Of a stretch of DNA of 64,000 bases, positions 9,209 through 17,164 are shown in pieces. The translations under genes were made by a program, and so were the position numbers. Under the pieces are notes generated by a model. The model was not told the DNA's origin, did not search any database, and saw only the letters and a list, made by a program, of their open reading frames with translations. This stretch comes from UBA946 sp031550725 (GTDB lineage Bacteria > Bacillota > Clostridia > Oscillospirales > Ruminococcaceae): assembly GCA_031550725.1 (NCBI GenBank), contig JAVBOH010000011.1, forward strand, positions 1 through 64,000, in the 5' to 3' direction. The stretch's first letter is position 1. Each line of letters starts with the position of its first letter.

Positions 9209-9246
9209 GAATGCCTATAATTCCATTTGTGGAATCATAGGCATTC
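9209..9246 (-). other. 17-bp hairpin between the PFL gene and the V-ATPase operon
   Basis: A 17-bp stem with loop TTTG (9209-9225 with 9230-9246) has one non-Watson-Crick position that becomes a G-U pair if read as minus-strand RNA. No T tract follows on either strand. It may stabilise the 3' end of the upstream transcript or act as a weak rho-assisted stop. Confidence 0.5.
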
Positions 9247-9294
9247 ACAGCGCTGTGATATTATTAAGTTCAAATTAATTCTTTAAGCGCAGGC

Positions 9295-10650
9295 TTAATT
9301 CTTAAGACTGTGCAGTGGTGCAGGAATTTGTCCGCCACGGTTAATAAACTTAGATGGCGAGTACTTGTTAATTGGCATTACAGGACCTCTGCCAAATAGT
9401 CCGCCCCAGTCAAGAACATCGCCCTCTTTCATTCCAATTGCAGGAATGATACGAACAGCAGTAGTCTTTGTATTAACCATACCAATCGCAGCTTCATCAG
9501 CAATGATACCGGATATAACATCCTCGTGAGTATCTCCTGGAACAACAATCATGTCAAGACCAACAGAACATACAGCAGTCATAGCCTCAAGCTTTTCTAT
9601 TGTTAATGCGCCACATTCAGCAGCAGCAATCATACCAGCATCCTCAGAAACAGGAATGAACGCACCCGAAAGACCGCCAATTCTTGAACAAGCCATAACT
9701 CCGCCTTTTTTAACTGCGTCATTAAGCAAAGCAAGTGTTGCAGTAGTTCCGCAGGCACCGCATTTTTCAAGACCAATCTCCTCGAGTATGTATGCAACAG
9801 AGTCGCCAACAGCAGGAGTAGGTGCAAGTGAAAGGTCAACGATACCAAATGGTACGCCAAGTCTTTCCGATGCTGTAACACCAACAAGCTGTCCAACTCT
9901 TGTTATTTTATATGATGTTTTCTTTATAATATCGGAAATCTGTGTAATATCAGCATCAGGATACTTGCTTAATGCACTTCTTACAACACCAGGACCTGAT
10001 ACACCAACATTAATAATACAGTCAGGCTCACCAACACCATGGAAAGCACCAGCCATAAACGGATTATCATCAACAGCATTACAGAACACAACAAGCTTTG
10101 CAGCACCAAAGCACTGATTATCAACAGTAGCCTCAGCACACTGTTTAACAATGCTGCCCATAAGCTTACAAGCATCAAGGTTAATACCAGTCTTAGTTGA
10201 ACCGATATTTACAGAGGAGCAAACTCGTGTGGTAGTTGCCAATGCTTCTGGAATAGAACGAATCAGTCTTTCATCACCAGCAGAAAAACCCTTTTGAACA
10301 AGTGCGGAATACCCACCAATCAGGTTAACTCCACAAGCAACAGCAGCTTTTTCCATAGCAATTGCAAATTTAACAGGGCTTGCATCACAAGCAGCGGAAA
10401 TCATTGCAATTGGTGTAACGGAAAGACGCTTGTTTATAATCGGAATACCATATTCCTTTTCTATATCCTCACCAACACGTACCAAATCCTTGGCACATCT
10501 TGTGATTTTATCATAAACCTTAACACAAGCCTTATCGATATCACTGTCAATACAATCAAGCAGCGAGATACCCATAGTGATTGTTCTGATATCAAGACAT
10601 TCGTCCTGAATCATTTTTATGGTTTCTAGTATATCATGAACATTAAGCAT
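9295..10650 (-). CDS. PFL family protein (UPF0210/DUF711)
   Basis: 451 residues, the standard length for the UPF0210 family, whose fold resembles pyruvate formate-lyase-like barrels but whose reaction is not established. The opening LNVHDILETIKMIQDECLDIRTITMG, the glycine-rich GVSGPGVVRSAL segment, GACGTTATLALLNDAVKKGG and the ending WGGLFGRGPVMPINKYS are family features. No signal peptide or membrane segment is seen, so it is cytosolic. AGGAGTTTAATTTA precedes the ATG. The gene follows 27 bases after an ACT-domain gene, a pairing repeated across Firmicutes, Actinobacteria and archaea, which suggests that the small protein senses a ligand for it. Confidence 0.92.
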   Translation of the reverse strand: MLNVHDILETIKMIQDECLDIRTITMGISLLDCIDSDIDKACVKVYDKITRCAKDLVRVGEDIEKEYGIPIINKRLSVTPIAMISAACDASPVKFAIAMEKAAVACGVNLIGGYSALVQKGFSAGDERLIRSIPEALATTTRVCSSVNIGSTKTGINLDACKLMGSIVKQCAEATVDNQCFGAAKLVVFCNAVDDNPFMAGAFHGVGEPDCIINVGVSGPGVVRSALSKYPDADITQISDIIKKTSYKITRVGQLVGVTASERLGVPFGIVDLSLAPTPAVGDSVAYILEEIGLEKCGACGTTATLALLNDAVKKGGVMACSRIGGLSGAFIPVSEDAGMIAAAECGALTIEKLEAMTAVCSVGLDMIVVPGDTHEDVISGIIADEAAIGMVNTKTTAVRIIPAIGMKEGDVLDWGGLFGRGPVMPINKYSPSKFINRGGQIPAPLHSLKN

Positions 10651-10677
10651 TAAATTAAACTCCTAAGCAATAAAAAA

Positions 10678-10947
10678 TTAAATTTTGTGCATTACATTGA
10701 AAATATCTTCATGCATAGTATGAATATTAAGTCCAAGCTCAGTTCCAAGGTCAGTCATTCTGTCAGCAAGCTCAGTATAATTCTTATTAAGCTTTGAAAT
10801 ATCAACAAGCATAATCATAGCGAACATATCCTGCAAAACACTCTGTGTAACCTCAATAACATTCGCATTATATTCAGAACAAATCCCGCTTACTTTAGCA
10901 AGAATTCCAACAGTATCTTTTCCTATAACAGTAATAACAGCTCTCAT
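10678..10947 (-). CDS. ACT domain-containing protein (UPF0237)
   Basis: 89 residues forming one ACT domain, the small alpha/beta fold that binds amino acids or similar ligands. The start RAVITVIGKDTVGILAKVSG is the typical first strand and glycine-containing helix start. The ribosome site GGAGG is seven bases before the ATG. It is the first gene of a two-gene operon with the UPF0210 gene. A regulatory role for that partner is inferred from the pairing, not shown. Confidence 0.9.
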   Translation of the reverse strand: MRAVITVIGKDTVGILAKVSGICSEYNANVIEVTQSVLQDMFAMIMLVDISKLNKNYTELADRMTDLGTELGLNIHTMHEDIFNVMHKI

Positions 10948-11285
10948 TAAAAAACCTCCAGCTCACACATCCGAATTCATCATATGCATGGCAATTTATA
11001 TTGATACAAGCAACATATTTCATATACCTATTTAATATATAGCTTTAGTTAAATCATAAGTCTTGTTTATGATAACATAATTTTATAAAACCCACAAGCC
11101 ATAAAACTCACAAATTTATATCACCTTTTCATCAATATTCTGTCACTTAGATAGAAAAACGCCGATTTGTAGAACATTTAACATTAAATTTATAAATATT
11201 ATATAAACATATGTTAATATATAGTGTGTAATAAATAAAAAATTAACTATTTAACCCATTCCATTCTTGAAAGGACTTGGCACAA
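10948..11285. other. AT-rich divergent intergenic region
   Basis: This stretch separates the leftward ACT gene from the rightward PHP gene. Only AT-rich sequence is seen. A weak rightward promoter candidate is TTGTAG (11167-11172) and TATAAA (11191-11196), 18 bases apart. I see no RNA gene or repeat. Confidence 0.4.
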
Positions 11286-12134
11286 ATGAATTTAATTGAC
11301 TGTCATACCCACACAACAAATTCACCTGACGGATTTAATACTGCTCACCAAATGGCTGAAACTGCACTTACAAAAGGACTAAGTGCATATGCAATAACAG
11401 ACCATTGTGAAGTAAACCGTTTTTTTTCAATTGAGCATTATGGCATTGAGAAAAACGGATATGAATATGATACATATGATTTTGGACGTGATTTTGAAAA
11501 ATCCATGCAGGATAACACTCGTATAAAAGAGATGTTTCGTGGAAAGCTGAATATTTTATGCGGCATTGAGTTAGGACAAGCAACACATGACTTTGGAATT
11601 GCTGATGCAATTATTAAGGACAAGCGTCTTGACTTTATAATAGGTTCAATGCACCAGTTACCAGAAAACGATGACTTTGCATTTATGGATTTCACAAAGG
11701 TTGATATACCTACTGTTTTAGAGGCATATTATAAAGAAGTATATAAGCTTTGTAAATGGGGTAAATTTGATGTTTTAGGGCACTTGACATATACACTTCG
11801 CTATATTGAGGGTGAAAATGGTATTAAGGTTGATATGTCCCCATATGAAGAATTTATTCGTGAAAGTTTCAAATTGCTCATTCAAAATGGCAAGGGTATT
11901 GAAATAAACACAAGCGGTTTAAGACAAAAATACGGACAGGCATTTCCTAATTTATATTGGGTAAAAATGTTCTGTGAAATGGGTGGAGAGGTTATCTCTA
12001 TTGGTTCAGATGCGCATAAAACTGAGGATTTGGGCAAGGGTATTCAAGAGGGATGTGAAATTGCCAAAGCGGCAGGCTTTAAAAATCTCTGCTATTTCAA
12101 AGAAAGAAAGCCTAATTTTATTGCTATCGATTAA
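11286..12134 (+). CDS. PHP domain phosphatase, histidinol-phosphatase (HisJ) family
   Basis: 282 residues. The PHP metal site is intact: the opening DCHTHTTNSPDG, then DHCE (residues about 39-42), GIELGQ, GSMH, GHLTY and the closing GSDAH all supply histidines and acids for a trinuclear metal centre. This matches histidinol-phosphatase of the HisJ/HisK type, which removes phosphate from L-histidinol phosphate. There are no his genes next to it, so its substrate could differ. The start is the ATG at 11286 with AAAGGA about 11 bases upstream; an in-frame TTG at 11277 is too near the ribosome site. A bidirectional terminator follows. Confidence 0.8.
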   Translation: MNLIDCHTHTTNSPDGFNTAHQMAETALTKGLSAYAITDHCEVNRFFSIEHYGIEKNGYEYDTYDFGRDFEKSMQDNTRIKEMFRGKLNILCGIELGQATHDFGIADAIIKDKRLDFIIGSMHQLPENDDFAFMDFTKVDIPTVLEAYYKEVYKLCKWGKFDVLGHLTYTLRYIEGENGIKVDMSPYEEFIRESFKLLIQNGKGIEINTSGLRQKYGQAFPNLYWVKMFCEMGGEVISIGSDAHKTEDLGKGIQEGCEIAKAAGFKNLCYFKERKPNFIAID

Positions 12135-12152
12135 ATATAAATTCTCACACAT

Positions 12153-12189
12153 ATTGCAAGTCAGTTAATTGCTGACTTGCAATTTTTTA
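12153..12189. terminator. Bidirectional terminator overlapping the end of the convergent gene
   Basis: A 12-bp perfect stem, ATTGCAAGTCAG (12153-12164) with CTGACTTGCAAT (12172-12183), is followed by TTTTTT on the plus strand. The opposing gene ends inside the hairpin: its stop codon lies in the loop and its last codons form one arm. Confidence 0.85.
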
Positions 12190-12659
12190 TGCTTAATCTG
12201 CTTTCTATTGAAAACCAAGTTTAAAATAGTTCTGACAAACGGTCCAATATAAAATATCTGCAGGCATAATGCCATAGGGAACATTTTTACAATCATTTCA
12301 AGCCATATGCATATACATTCGGAAGTAAAACCATTTTGTAAAAATGTTACTATAAGTGTTATTGTTGGAACAGTTATTATTACTGTAAAAATTTGAATAG
12401 CTATTATCACTACAATTTCCCTATCTTTTTTAGGGTTAACAAAACGAAATGCTAGTTTTAGGGCAAGCTTGCTTATTACGAAGTACATCAAAAAGAAAAG
12501 TATCACAAACTCAATCCACATTTCTTTTATTGCAAGCGAAAACACCTTATAGCTAAGTCCACCCATCTCACAGGAAATTGCATATACAGTCATGCTGAAA
12601 ACCATACAGAATACCATTAATAATGTAAATACAACGCTTTGAAATTTAGTTTTTGGCAT
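12165..12659 (-). CDS. DUF2798-like membrane protein
   Basis: 164 residues with four hydrophobic segments arranged as two similar halves: a helix with a QSVVFTLLMVFCMVFSMTVY-like pattern, then another with IAIQIFTVIITVPTITLIVTF. Each half ends in a second helix. This duplicated two-helix layout fits the DUF2798 family, whose function is unknown. The start at 12659 is set by GGAGG about eight bases upstream; a longer frame to 12692 has no ribosome site. The long leader of this gene contains a hairpin with a T tract (see 12687-12841), so its expression could be attenuated. Confidence 0.6.
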   Translation of the reverse strand: MPKTKFQSVVFTLLMVFCMVFSMTVYAISCEMGGLSYKVFSLAIKEMWIEFVILFFLMYFVISKLALKLAFRFVNPKKDREIVVIIAIQIFTVIITVPTITLIVTFLQNGFTSECICIWLEMIVKMFPMALCLQIFYIGPFVRTILNLVFNRKQIKHKKLQVSN

Positions 12660-12686
12660 ATAAAAAACCTCCATAAATTTATAAAA

Positions 12687-12841
12687 TGACAAAAAATAAC
12701 GCCTGCCAAGCCATCGGACATAGGCTTAGCGACGTTTAATGTCATAAAATATTATACTAATATAGTGCGTTAAACGCTTTACTGTATGCACTACATGCAA
12801 ATTTAAAACACTTGAGTGTTTTAAATTTAATCAACTATATT
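12687..12841 (-). other. Structured leader or miniature repeat upstream of the DUF2798-like gene
   Basis: Read on the minus strand, the DUF2798 leader has two nested inverted structures. The outer AATATAGT/ACTATATT pair (12759-12766, 12834-12841) encloses a 14-bp stem (12799-12812 with 12815-12828). Nearer the gene, TGACA...TGTCA (12687-12691, 12740-12744) encloses AACG/CGTT and AAGCC/GGCTT pairs and ends in a T-rich ATTTTTT. The second looks like an attenuator. The remaining intergenic sequence up to 13054 is AT-rich without further features. Confidence 0.4.
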
Positions 12842-13054
12842 GTAACATATTCAATAAAATATTTCAATTGACATTTTTCATGAAATATATATATTTATAT
12901 AAACTATATATTTTAGCATTTTAAACAAATACCATATTTGCATTTTTAATTGAATATAATACAATTTATGAAAAAACACTTGCAAAACAAAGAATTATAT
13001 TATATAATATAATGTATAAATATCATTTTATTTTTGAAAGGAAGAATTTATATA

Positions 13055-13666
13055 ATGGACGATTTTAATAAAAACCCATTTGAAGAAGAAAATTACTCTG
13101 ACACGCCTGCTCAAGCACCTGACACTGCACCAATAATTCCAGAGCAGCCTGTTCCACAGCAAAACCCATATAATATGCCAGCAAGTCAAAATGCATATCA
13201 GGAAAGCAACCCATATAATCAGACAAGCAGCAACCCATTTACACAGCAAGCAGCTGCTTATGAGGGTCCTAAGCCAACATCAGGACTTGCAACAGCATCT
13301 ATGGTGCTTGGTATTATTTCTATTGTATTGTGGCTTTTCCTTATGATGTTCCCACCACTTTTGCTGCTACCTATTATCAGTATTATACTCGGTATTGTTC
13401 ATAAAACTAAGCACTTGCCTGTTGGCAAGGGTTCATCCACTGCAGGAATTGTTACAAGTACAATTTCTCTTGTATTATGTATAGCTTTAATTGTTATTGC
13501 TGTTGTTATTGTTATGAACAGTGGTGATTTAATGTATAATTCACTTCAGACTATTAAAGAGGCAATGCCTGACTTATATGAACAGTATTACGATATGTTT
13601 TACGATATGTACCCTGAGTGGTTTGATGGCGCTATTAAAATGCTTGGCTGTTTATTTTTACATTAA
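13055..13666 (+). CDS. DUF4190-like two-helix membrane protein with a disordered N terminus
   Basis: 203 residues. Residues 1 to about 80 are rich in Pro, Asn, Gln and Ser with NPYN repeats and are predicted to be disordered. They are followed by two membrane helices joined by a short loop with GIVHKTKHLPVGKGSSTAGIV, the hallmark of DUF4190. The C-terminal 50 residues are acidic and Tyr/Met-rich (MYNSLQTIKEAMPDLYEQYYDMFYDM as a pattern) and probably lie outside the membrane. The ribosome site GAAAGGAAG favours the ATG at 13055 over a TTG at 13034. Function unknown; it stands alone between two terminators. Confidence 0.65.
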   Translation: MDDFNKNPFEEENYSDTPAQAPDTAPIIPEQPVPQQNPYNMPASQNAYQESNPYNQTSSNPFTQQAAAYEGPKPTSGLATASMVLGIISIVLWLFLMMFPPLLLLPIISIILGIVHKTKHLPVGKGSSTAGIVTSTISLVLCIALIVIAVVIVMNSGDLMYNSLQTIKEAMPDLYEQYYDMFYDMYPEWFDGAIKMLGCLFLH

Positions 13667-13701
13667 AAATTTATTTAGTTGTTTGACTTAAAGCACTATA
13701 T

Positions 13702-13736
13702 CCCACTTGTTTGAAAATAACAAGTGGGGTATTTTT
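13702..13736 (+). terminator. Terminator of the DUF4190-like gene
   Basis: A 10-bp perfect stem, CCCACTTGTT (13702-13711) with AACAAGTGGG (13719-13728), is followed by GTATTTTTT. It lies directly against the end of trpA. On the minus strand there is no T tract, so the trp operon may stop by reading through it or elsewhere. Confidence 0.8.
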
Positions 13737-14525
13737 TCACCTCAAAGCATCTTTTAATGATTTTGTAAAAAAGCCAACATTTTCAGCTGAAATTTCACCA
13801 TATTCAGAAATTATTTTTACAATAGCACTGCCGACTATAACTCCATCACAATATTTGCTCATTTCTTCAGCCTGTTTTGGTGATGAAATTCCAAAGCCAA
13901 CCATTGCAGGAATTTTTGCATACTTTTTTATATCATCAAAAAACTTGTTAAAATCAGTATTAAAGCTGTTTCGTGTCCCTGTGACACCAGTTGATGACAC
14001 ACAATATAAAAAGCCATTATTGCAGCTACCAGCAATTTCTTTAATGCGTTCATGCGATGTAGGTGATACAAGATTAATATTTATTATGCCATTTGCATTC
14101 GCATATTCAGATATCTCCTCACGTTCTTCATATGGCAAATCAGGAACGATAACTCCGTCAATTCCTGTGTCCTTGCACATTGTAAAAAACCTTTCTGTTC
14201 CGAACTTAAATATAGTATTAATATACATCATCAGCACAAGTGGTTTATCAGTTTTAATACGGATATTTTTAACCATATCGAAAATTTTCAGAAGATTAAT
14301 TCCACCGCTTAAAGCACGTAAACTGGATGCTTGAATAACCTTACCCTCTGCCATTGGGTCAGAAAAAGGGACGCCGATTTCTATGATATCCGCACCGTTA
14401 TCAAACATCTTATAAATAAGCTTTTCGGTGGTTTCTATATTTGGGTCACCCGCTGTTATAAATGTAATTAATGCCTTTTCATTTTTATTTTTTAATTCCT
14501 GTAATGTACTGTCAATTCTATTCAT
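13737..14525 (-). CDS. trpA: Tryptophan synthase alpha subunit
   Basis: 262 residues, standard length. The alpha subunit cleaves indole-3-glycerol phosphate and passes indole to TrpB. The catalytic glutamate lies in IIEIGVPFSDPMAEG and the aspartate region in DGVIVPDLPYEE. VSSTGVTGTRN forms the phosphate loop area. The final TGA overlaps the T tract of the opposing terminator. GGGAGGGTGTTAAC precedes the ATG. Last gene of the operon, 15 bases after trpB. Confidence 0.96.
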   Translation of the reverse strand: MNRIDSTLQELKNKNEKALITFITAGDPNIETTEKLIYKMFDNGADIIEIGVPFSDPMAEGKVIQASSLRALSGGINLLKIFDMVKNIRIKTDKPLVLMMYINTIFKFGTERFFTMCKDTGIDGVIVPDLPYEEREEISEYANANGIININLVSPTSHERIKEIAGSCNNGFLYCVSSTGVTGTRNSFNTDFNKFFDDIKKYAKIPAMVGFGISSPKQAEEMSKYCDGVIVGSAIVKIISEYGEISAENVGFFTKSLKDALR

Positions 14526-14540
14526 GTTAACACCCTCCCA

Positions 14541-15731
14541 TTAAGATTCTGCAATTTCAATGCCACGATATTTTGCAATGGAGTAAACATCCTTGTCACC
14601 ACGTCCGGAAAGGTTTATTACCATTATTTCATCCTTTGACATAGTTGGTGCAATTTTCATTGCGGCGGCAACAGCGTGTGATGATTCAATTGCAGGGATT
14701 ATACCCTCGGTTTTTGATAAATATTCGAACGCACTTACAGCCTCATCATCGGTTATATCAACATATTCTGCACGCTTTGTATCATTTAACATTGCGTGTT
14801 CAGGGCCAATTCCTGGGTAATCAAGTCCTGCTGAAATTGAATATACTGGGTCAATTTGTCCAAATTCATTTTGTAAAAAAAGCGACTTCATTCCATGAAA
14901 AATTCCTGTTGTGCCTTTTGTCATTGTTGCTGCATGAAGTGCAGTATCGACACCTTTTCCTGCTGCTTCCGCACCAATTAAACGTACCGATTTATCCTCA
15001 ATAAATCCATAAAATGCACCCATCGCATTTGAGCCGCCGCCAACACAGGCAACGATACAATCAGGCAGTCTGTTTTCTTTTTTCATAAGTTCTGACTTAA
15101 TTTCATCGGATATAATTCTTTGAAAATCACGCACCATTGCAGGATATGGATGCGGTCCCATTACAGAGCCAATGCAATAAAATGTCGTTTCAATATTTGT
15201 TGCCCAGTCACGCATTGCTTCATTTATTGCATCCTTTAAAGTTGCCGTACCGTCTTTAACGCTAAAAACCTTTGCCCCTAAAAGTTCCATGCGATATACA
15301 TTCAGTGACTGGCGTCTGACATCCTCCTCACCCATATAAATCTGACATTCAAGTCCCATCAAAGCGCATACCGTCGCAGTCGCAACGCCATGCTGACCTG
15401 CACCAGTTTCTGCTATAACACGCTTTTTCCCCATACGCTTTGCAAGCAAAATCTGACCTAAAACGTTATTAATTTTATGTGAGCCAGTATGGTTTAAATC
15501 CTCACGTTTCAAGTATATCTTTGCACCACCCAAGTCCTTTGTAATTTTTTTTGCATGATAGAGCATTGACGGACGTCCTGCATAATCATGGAATAGGTCT
15601 GTAAGTTCTTTCACAAATTCTGCATCATTTTTATATTTTTCATAAGCCATATCAAGCTCATTAACAGCATTCATAACTGTTTCAGGGACATACTGTCCGC
15701 CATAAATTCCATATCTACCTTTAGTTTGCAT
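14541..15731 (-). CDS. trpB: Tryptophan synthase beta subunit
   Basis: 396 residues, normal for the TrpB1 type. It condenses indole with L-serine using pyridoxal phosphate. The cofactor lysine is K86 in HTGSHKINN. GGGSNAMG is the phosphate-binding glycine loop, and the ETGAGQHGVATA segment, with its catalytic glutamate, is present. The ribosome site AAGGAGAA is eight bases before the ATG. The start overlaps the end of trpF by 11 bases, indicating coupled translation. Confidence 0.97.
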   Translation of the reverse strand: MQTKGRYGIYGGQYVPETVMNAVNELDMAYEKYKNDAEFVKELTDLFHDYAGRPSMLYHAKKITKDLGGAKIYLKREDLNHTGSHKINNVLGQILLAKRMGKKRVIAETGAGQHGVATATVCALMGLECQIYMGEEDVRRQSLNVYRMELLGAKVFSVKDGTATLKDAINEAMRDWATNIETTFYCIGSVMGPHPYPAMVRDFQRIISDEIKSELMKKENRLPDCIVACVGGGSNAMGAFYGFIEDKSVRLIGAEAAGKGVDTALHAATMTKGTTGIFHGMKSLFLQNEFGQIDPVYSISAGLDYPGIGPEHAMLNDTKRAEYVDITDDEAVSAFEYLSKTEGIIPAIESSHAVAAAMKIAPTMSKDEIMVINLSGRGDKDVYSIAKYRGIEIAES

Positions 15732-16374
15732 AACAATTATTCTCCTTTAAAACAGATATAATTTCTCTCATTTTCTTCAAGTCATTAATCCCGTTTATTT
15801 CAATTCCGCTGCTTATATCAATACCATGCGGATTTAGTTTTGTAATCACATCTATGATATTTTCTGCATCAAGTCCGCCAGCAAGAAAATACGGACGTGA
15901 TTTTAATTCATGTGAGTTAATTAGTATATCCATATTTATATTTTTTCCTGTGCCGCCAAACGAATTTCTGCTAAAGCTATCAAGCAAAATCATATCCGCT
16001 GATGATTTAACTGCACTATATAAATTATCTTCATCCTTAATACGAAAAGCTTTCCATACTTCCTTATTATGAGGAAGTATCTTTTTTAGCTTTCTGATAT
16101 AATCATCATTTTCATAGCCATGCAATTGAAAAATATCAATTATACCAGCATATTTTATTATATCATCAATTGATGTATTAACAAAAACTCCAACCTTTTT
16201 GATTTCAGGTATAAGCTGTTCGGAGAGTGCTTTTGCCTCATTAAAAGTAACCTGCCGCTTGCTTTTTGCAAACACAAAACCTGCATAATCAGGTACAGTT
16301 ATATTGGCATATCCGATATCAGCAAAACGTTTTAAACCGCAAAATTTTATATATGGCTTATTCAGAACACACAC
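15721..16374 (-). CDS. trpF: Phosphoribosylanthranilate isomerase
   Basis: About 214-217 residues. It catalyses the Amadori rearrangement of phosphoribosylanthranilate, with the catalytic cysteine in IKFCGLKR and the catalytic aspartate in ILLDSFS. FGGTGKN and FLAGGLD are the phosphate-binding loops. The start is unusual. The given GTG at 16374 overlaps the AGGAGG ribosome site (16374-16379). In-frame CTG at 16365 is eight bases downstream, overlaps the trpC stop as CTGA, and would give the normal short N terminus before NKPYIKFCGL. No ATG or TTG serves. CTG initiation is an inference. Confidence 0.93.
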   Translation of the reverse strand: MCVLNKPYIKFCGLKRFADIGYANITVPDYAGFVFAKSKRQVTFNEAKALSEQLIPEIKKVGVFVNTSIDDIIKYAGIIDIFQLHGYENDDYIRKLKKILPHNKEVWKAFRIKDEDNLYSAVKSSADMILLDSFSRNSFGGTGKNINMDILINSHELKSRPYFLAGGLDAENIIDVITKLNPHGIDISSGIEINGINDLKKMREIISVLKENNCYAN

Positions 16375-17153
16375 CTCCTGATGTCAGTAAGTGTCTCATT
16401 TACATCCTTGCTCCTCATTAATGCTTCACCGATAAGGACAGCATTAACACAGCACCCACGAACAAATCTCATGTCACTATTTGATAAAATACCACTTTCA
16501 GAAACCACAGTAATATCCTTGTTTTTCGGAATTAATGCCGCTAAATCCTCCGTGTTTTTTAGTGTCACATGGAATGTTTTTAAGTTTCGGTTATTTATTC
16601 CGATTATATCAGCATTGCAAAAGAGTGCATCCTCAAGCTCTTTCACATCATGAATTTCAGTCAGCACATGAAGTCCAAGTGATGCTGCAAGCTCACTTAG
16701 CTTTTTATAAGTATCAATGTCAAGCATTGACATTATAAGAAGTATCGCATCTGCACCAATTACTCTGGCTTCATATACCTGATACTCATGAAAAATAAAA
16801 TCTTTTCTGAGCATTGGTAAACTTACAGCCTTTCGCACTGCTTTAAAAATTTCCGATGAGCCATTAAAATAATGTTCCTCTGTCAAACATGATATTGCGT
16901 TTGCACCATTTTCTTCATATTCCTTTGCTATTTTCACAGGGTTAAAATCATTGCAGATAACCCCTTTGGACGGCGAGGATTTTTTCACCTCTGCAATAAT
17001 TCCCAATCCATAAAAGACCGAGATTGCTGATTTAAAATCAAGACATTTTCTTGTTGTCATCATTGCCTGACTTTTTATTTCTTCCAAACTTATTTCATTC
17101 ATTTCACGTTCAAGCTGAATTCGCCTGAACCCTATTATATCATCAAGTATCAT
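16362..17153 (-). CDS. trpC: Indole-3-glycerol phosphate synthase
   Basis: 263 residues from the ATG at 17153, typical for TrpC. It closes the indole ring with loss of CO2 and water. The catalytic lysine and glutamate lie in GIIAEVKKSSPSKGVI, a second lysine in LRKDFIFHEYQV, and the phosphate loops in GINNRNLKTF and VSESGI. GAGG lies eight bases before this ATG; an in-frame GTG at 17168 would overlap the trpD stop and lacks a ribosome site. The N terminus MILDDIIGFRR fits the family. Confidence 0.95.
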   Translation of the reverse strand: MILDDIIGFRRIQLEREMNEISLEEIKSQAMMTTRKCLDFKSAISVFYGLGIIAEVKKSSPSKGVICNDFNPVKIAKEYEENGANAISCLTEEHYFNGSSEIFKAVRKAVSLPMLRKDFIFHEYQVYEARVIGADAILLIMSMLDIDTYKKLSELAASLGLHVLTEIHDVKELEDALFCNADIIGINNRNLKTFHVTLKNTEDLAALIPKNKDITVVSESGILSNSDMRFVRGCCVNAVLIGEALMRSKDVNETLTDIRRCVF

Positions 17154-17164
17154 ACTTTTATACC

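Noticed and set aside
9209..9246. Hairpin as a rho-independent terminator
   Set aside because: No T tract on either strand, so it is listed only as a hairpin.
9551..10629. Open frames opposite the PFL gene
   Set aside because: They are antisense shadows of a clearly conserved gene, without ribosome sites.
12687..12744. Known riboswitch upstream of the DUF2798-like gene
   Set aside because: I could not match it to any class I know; kept only as an unexplained structured leader.
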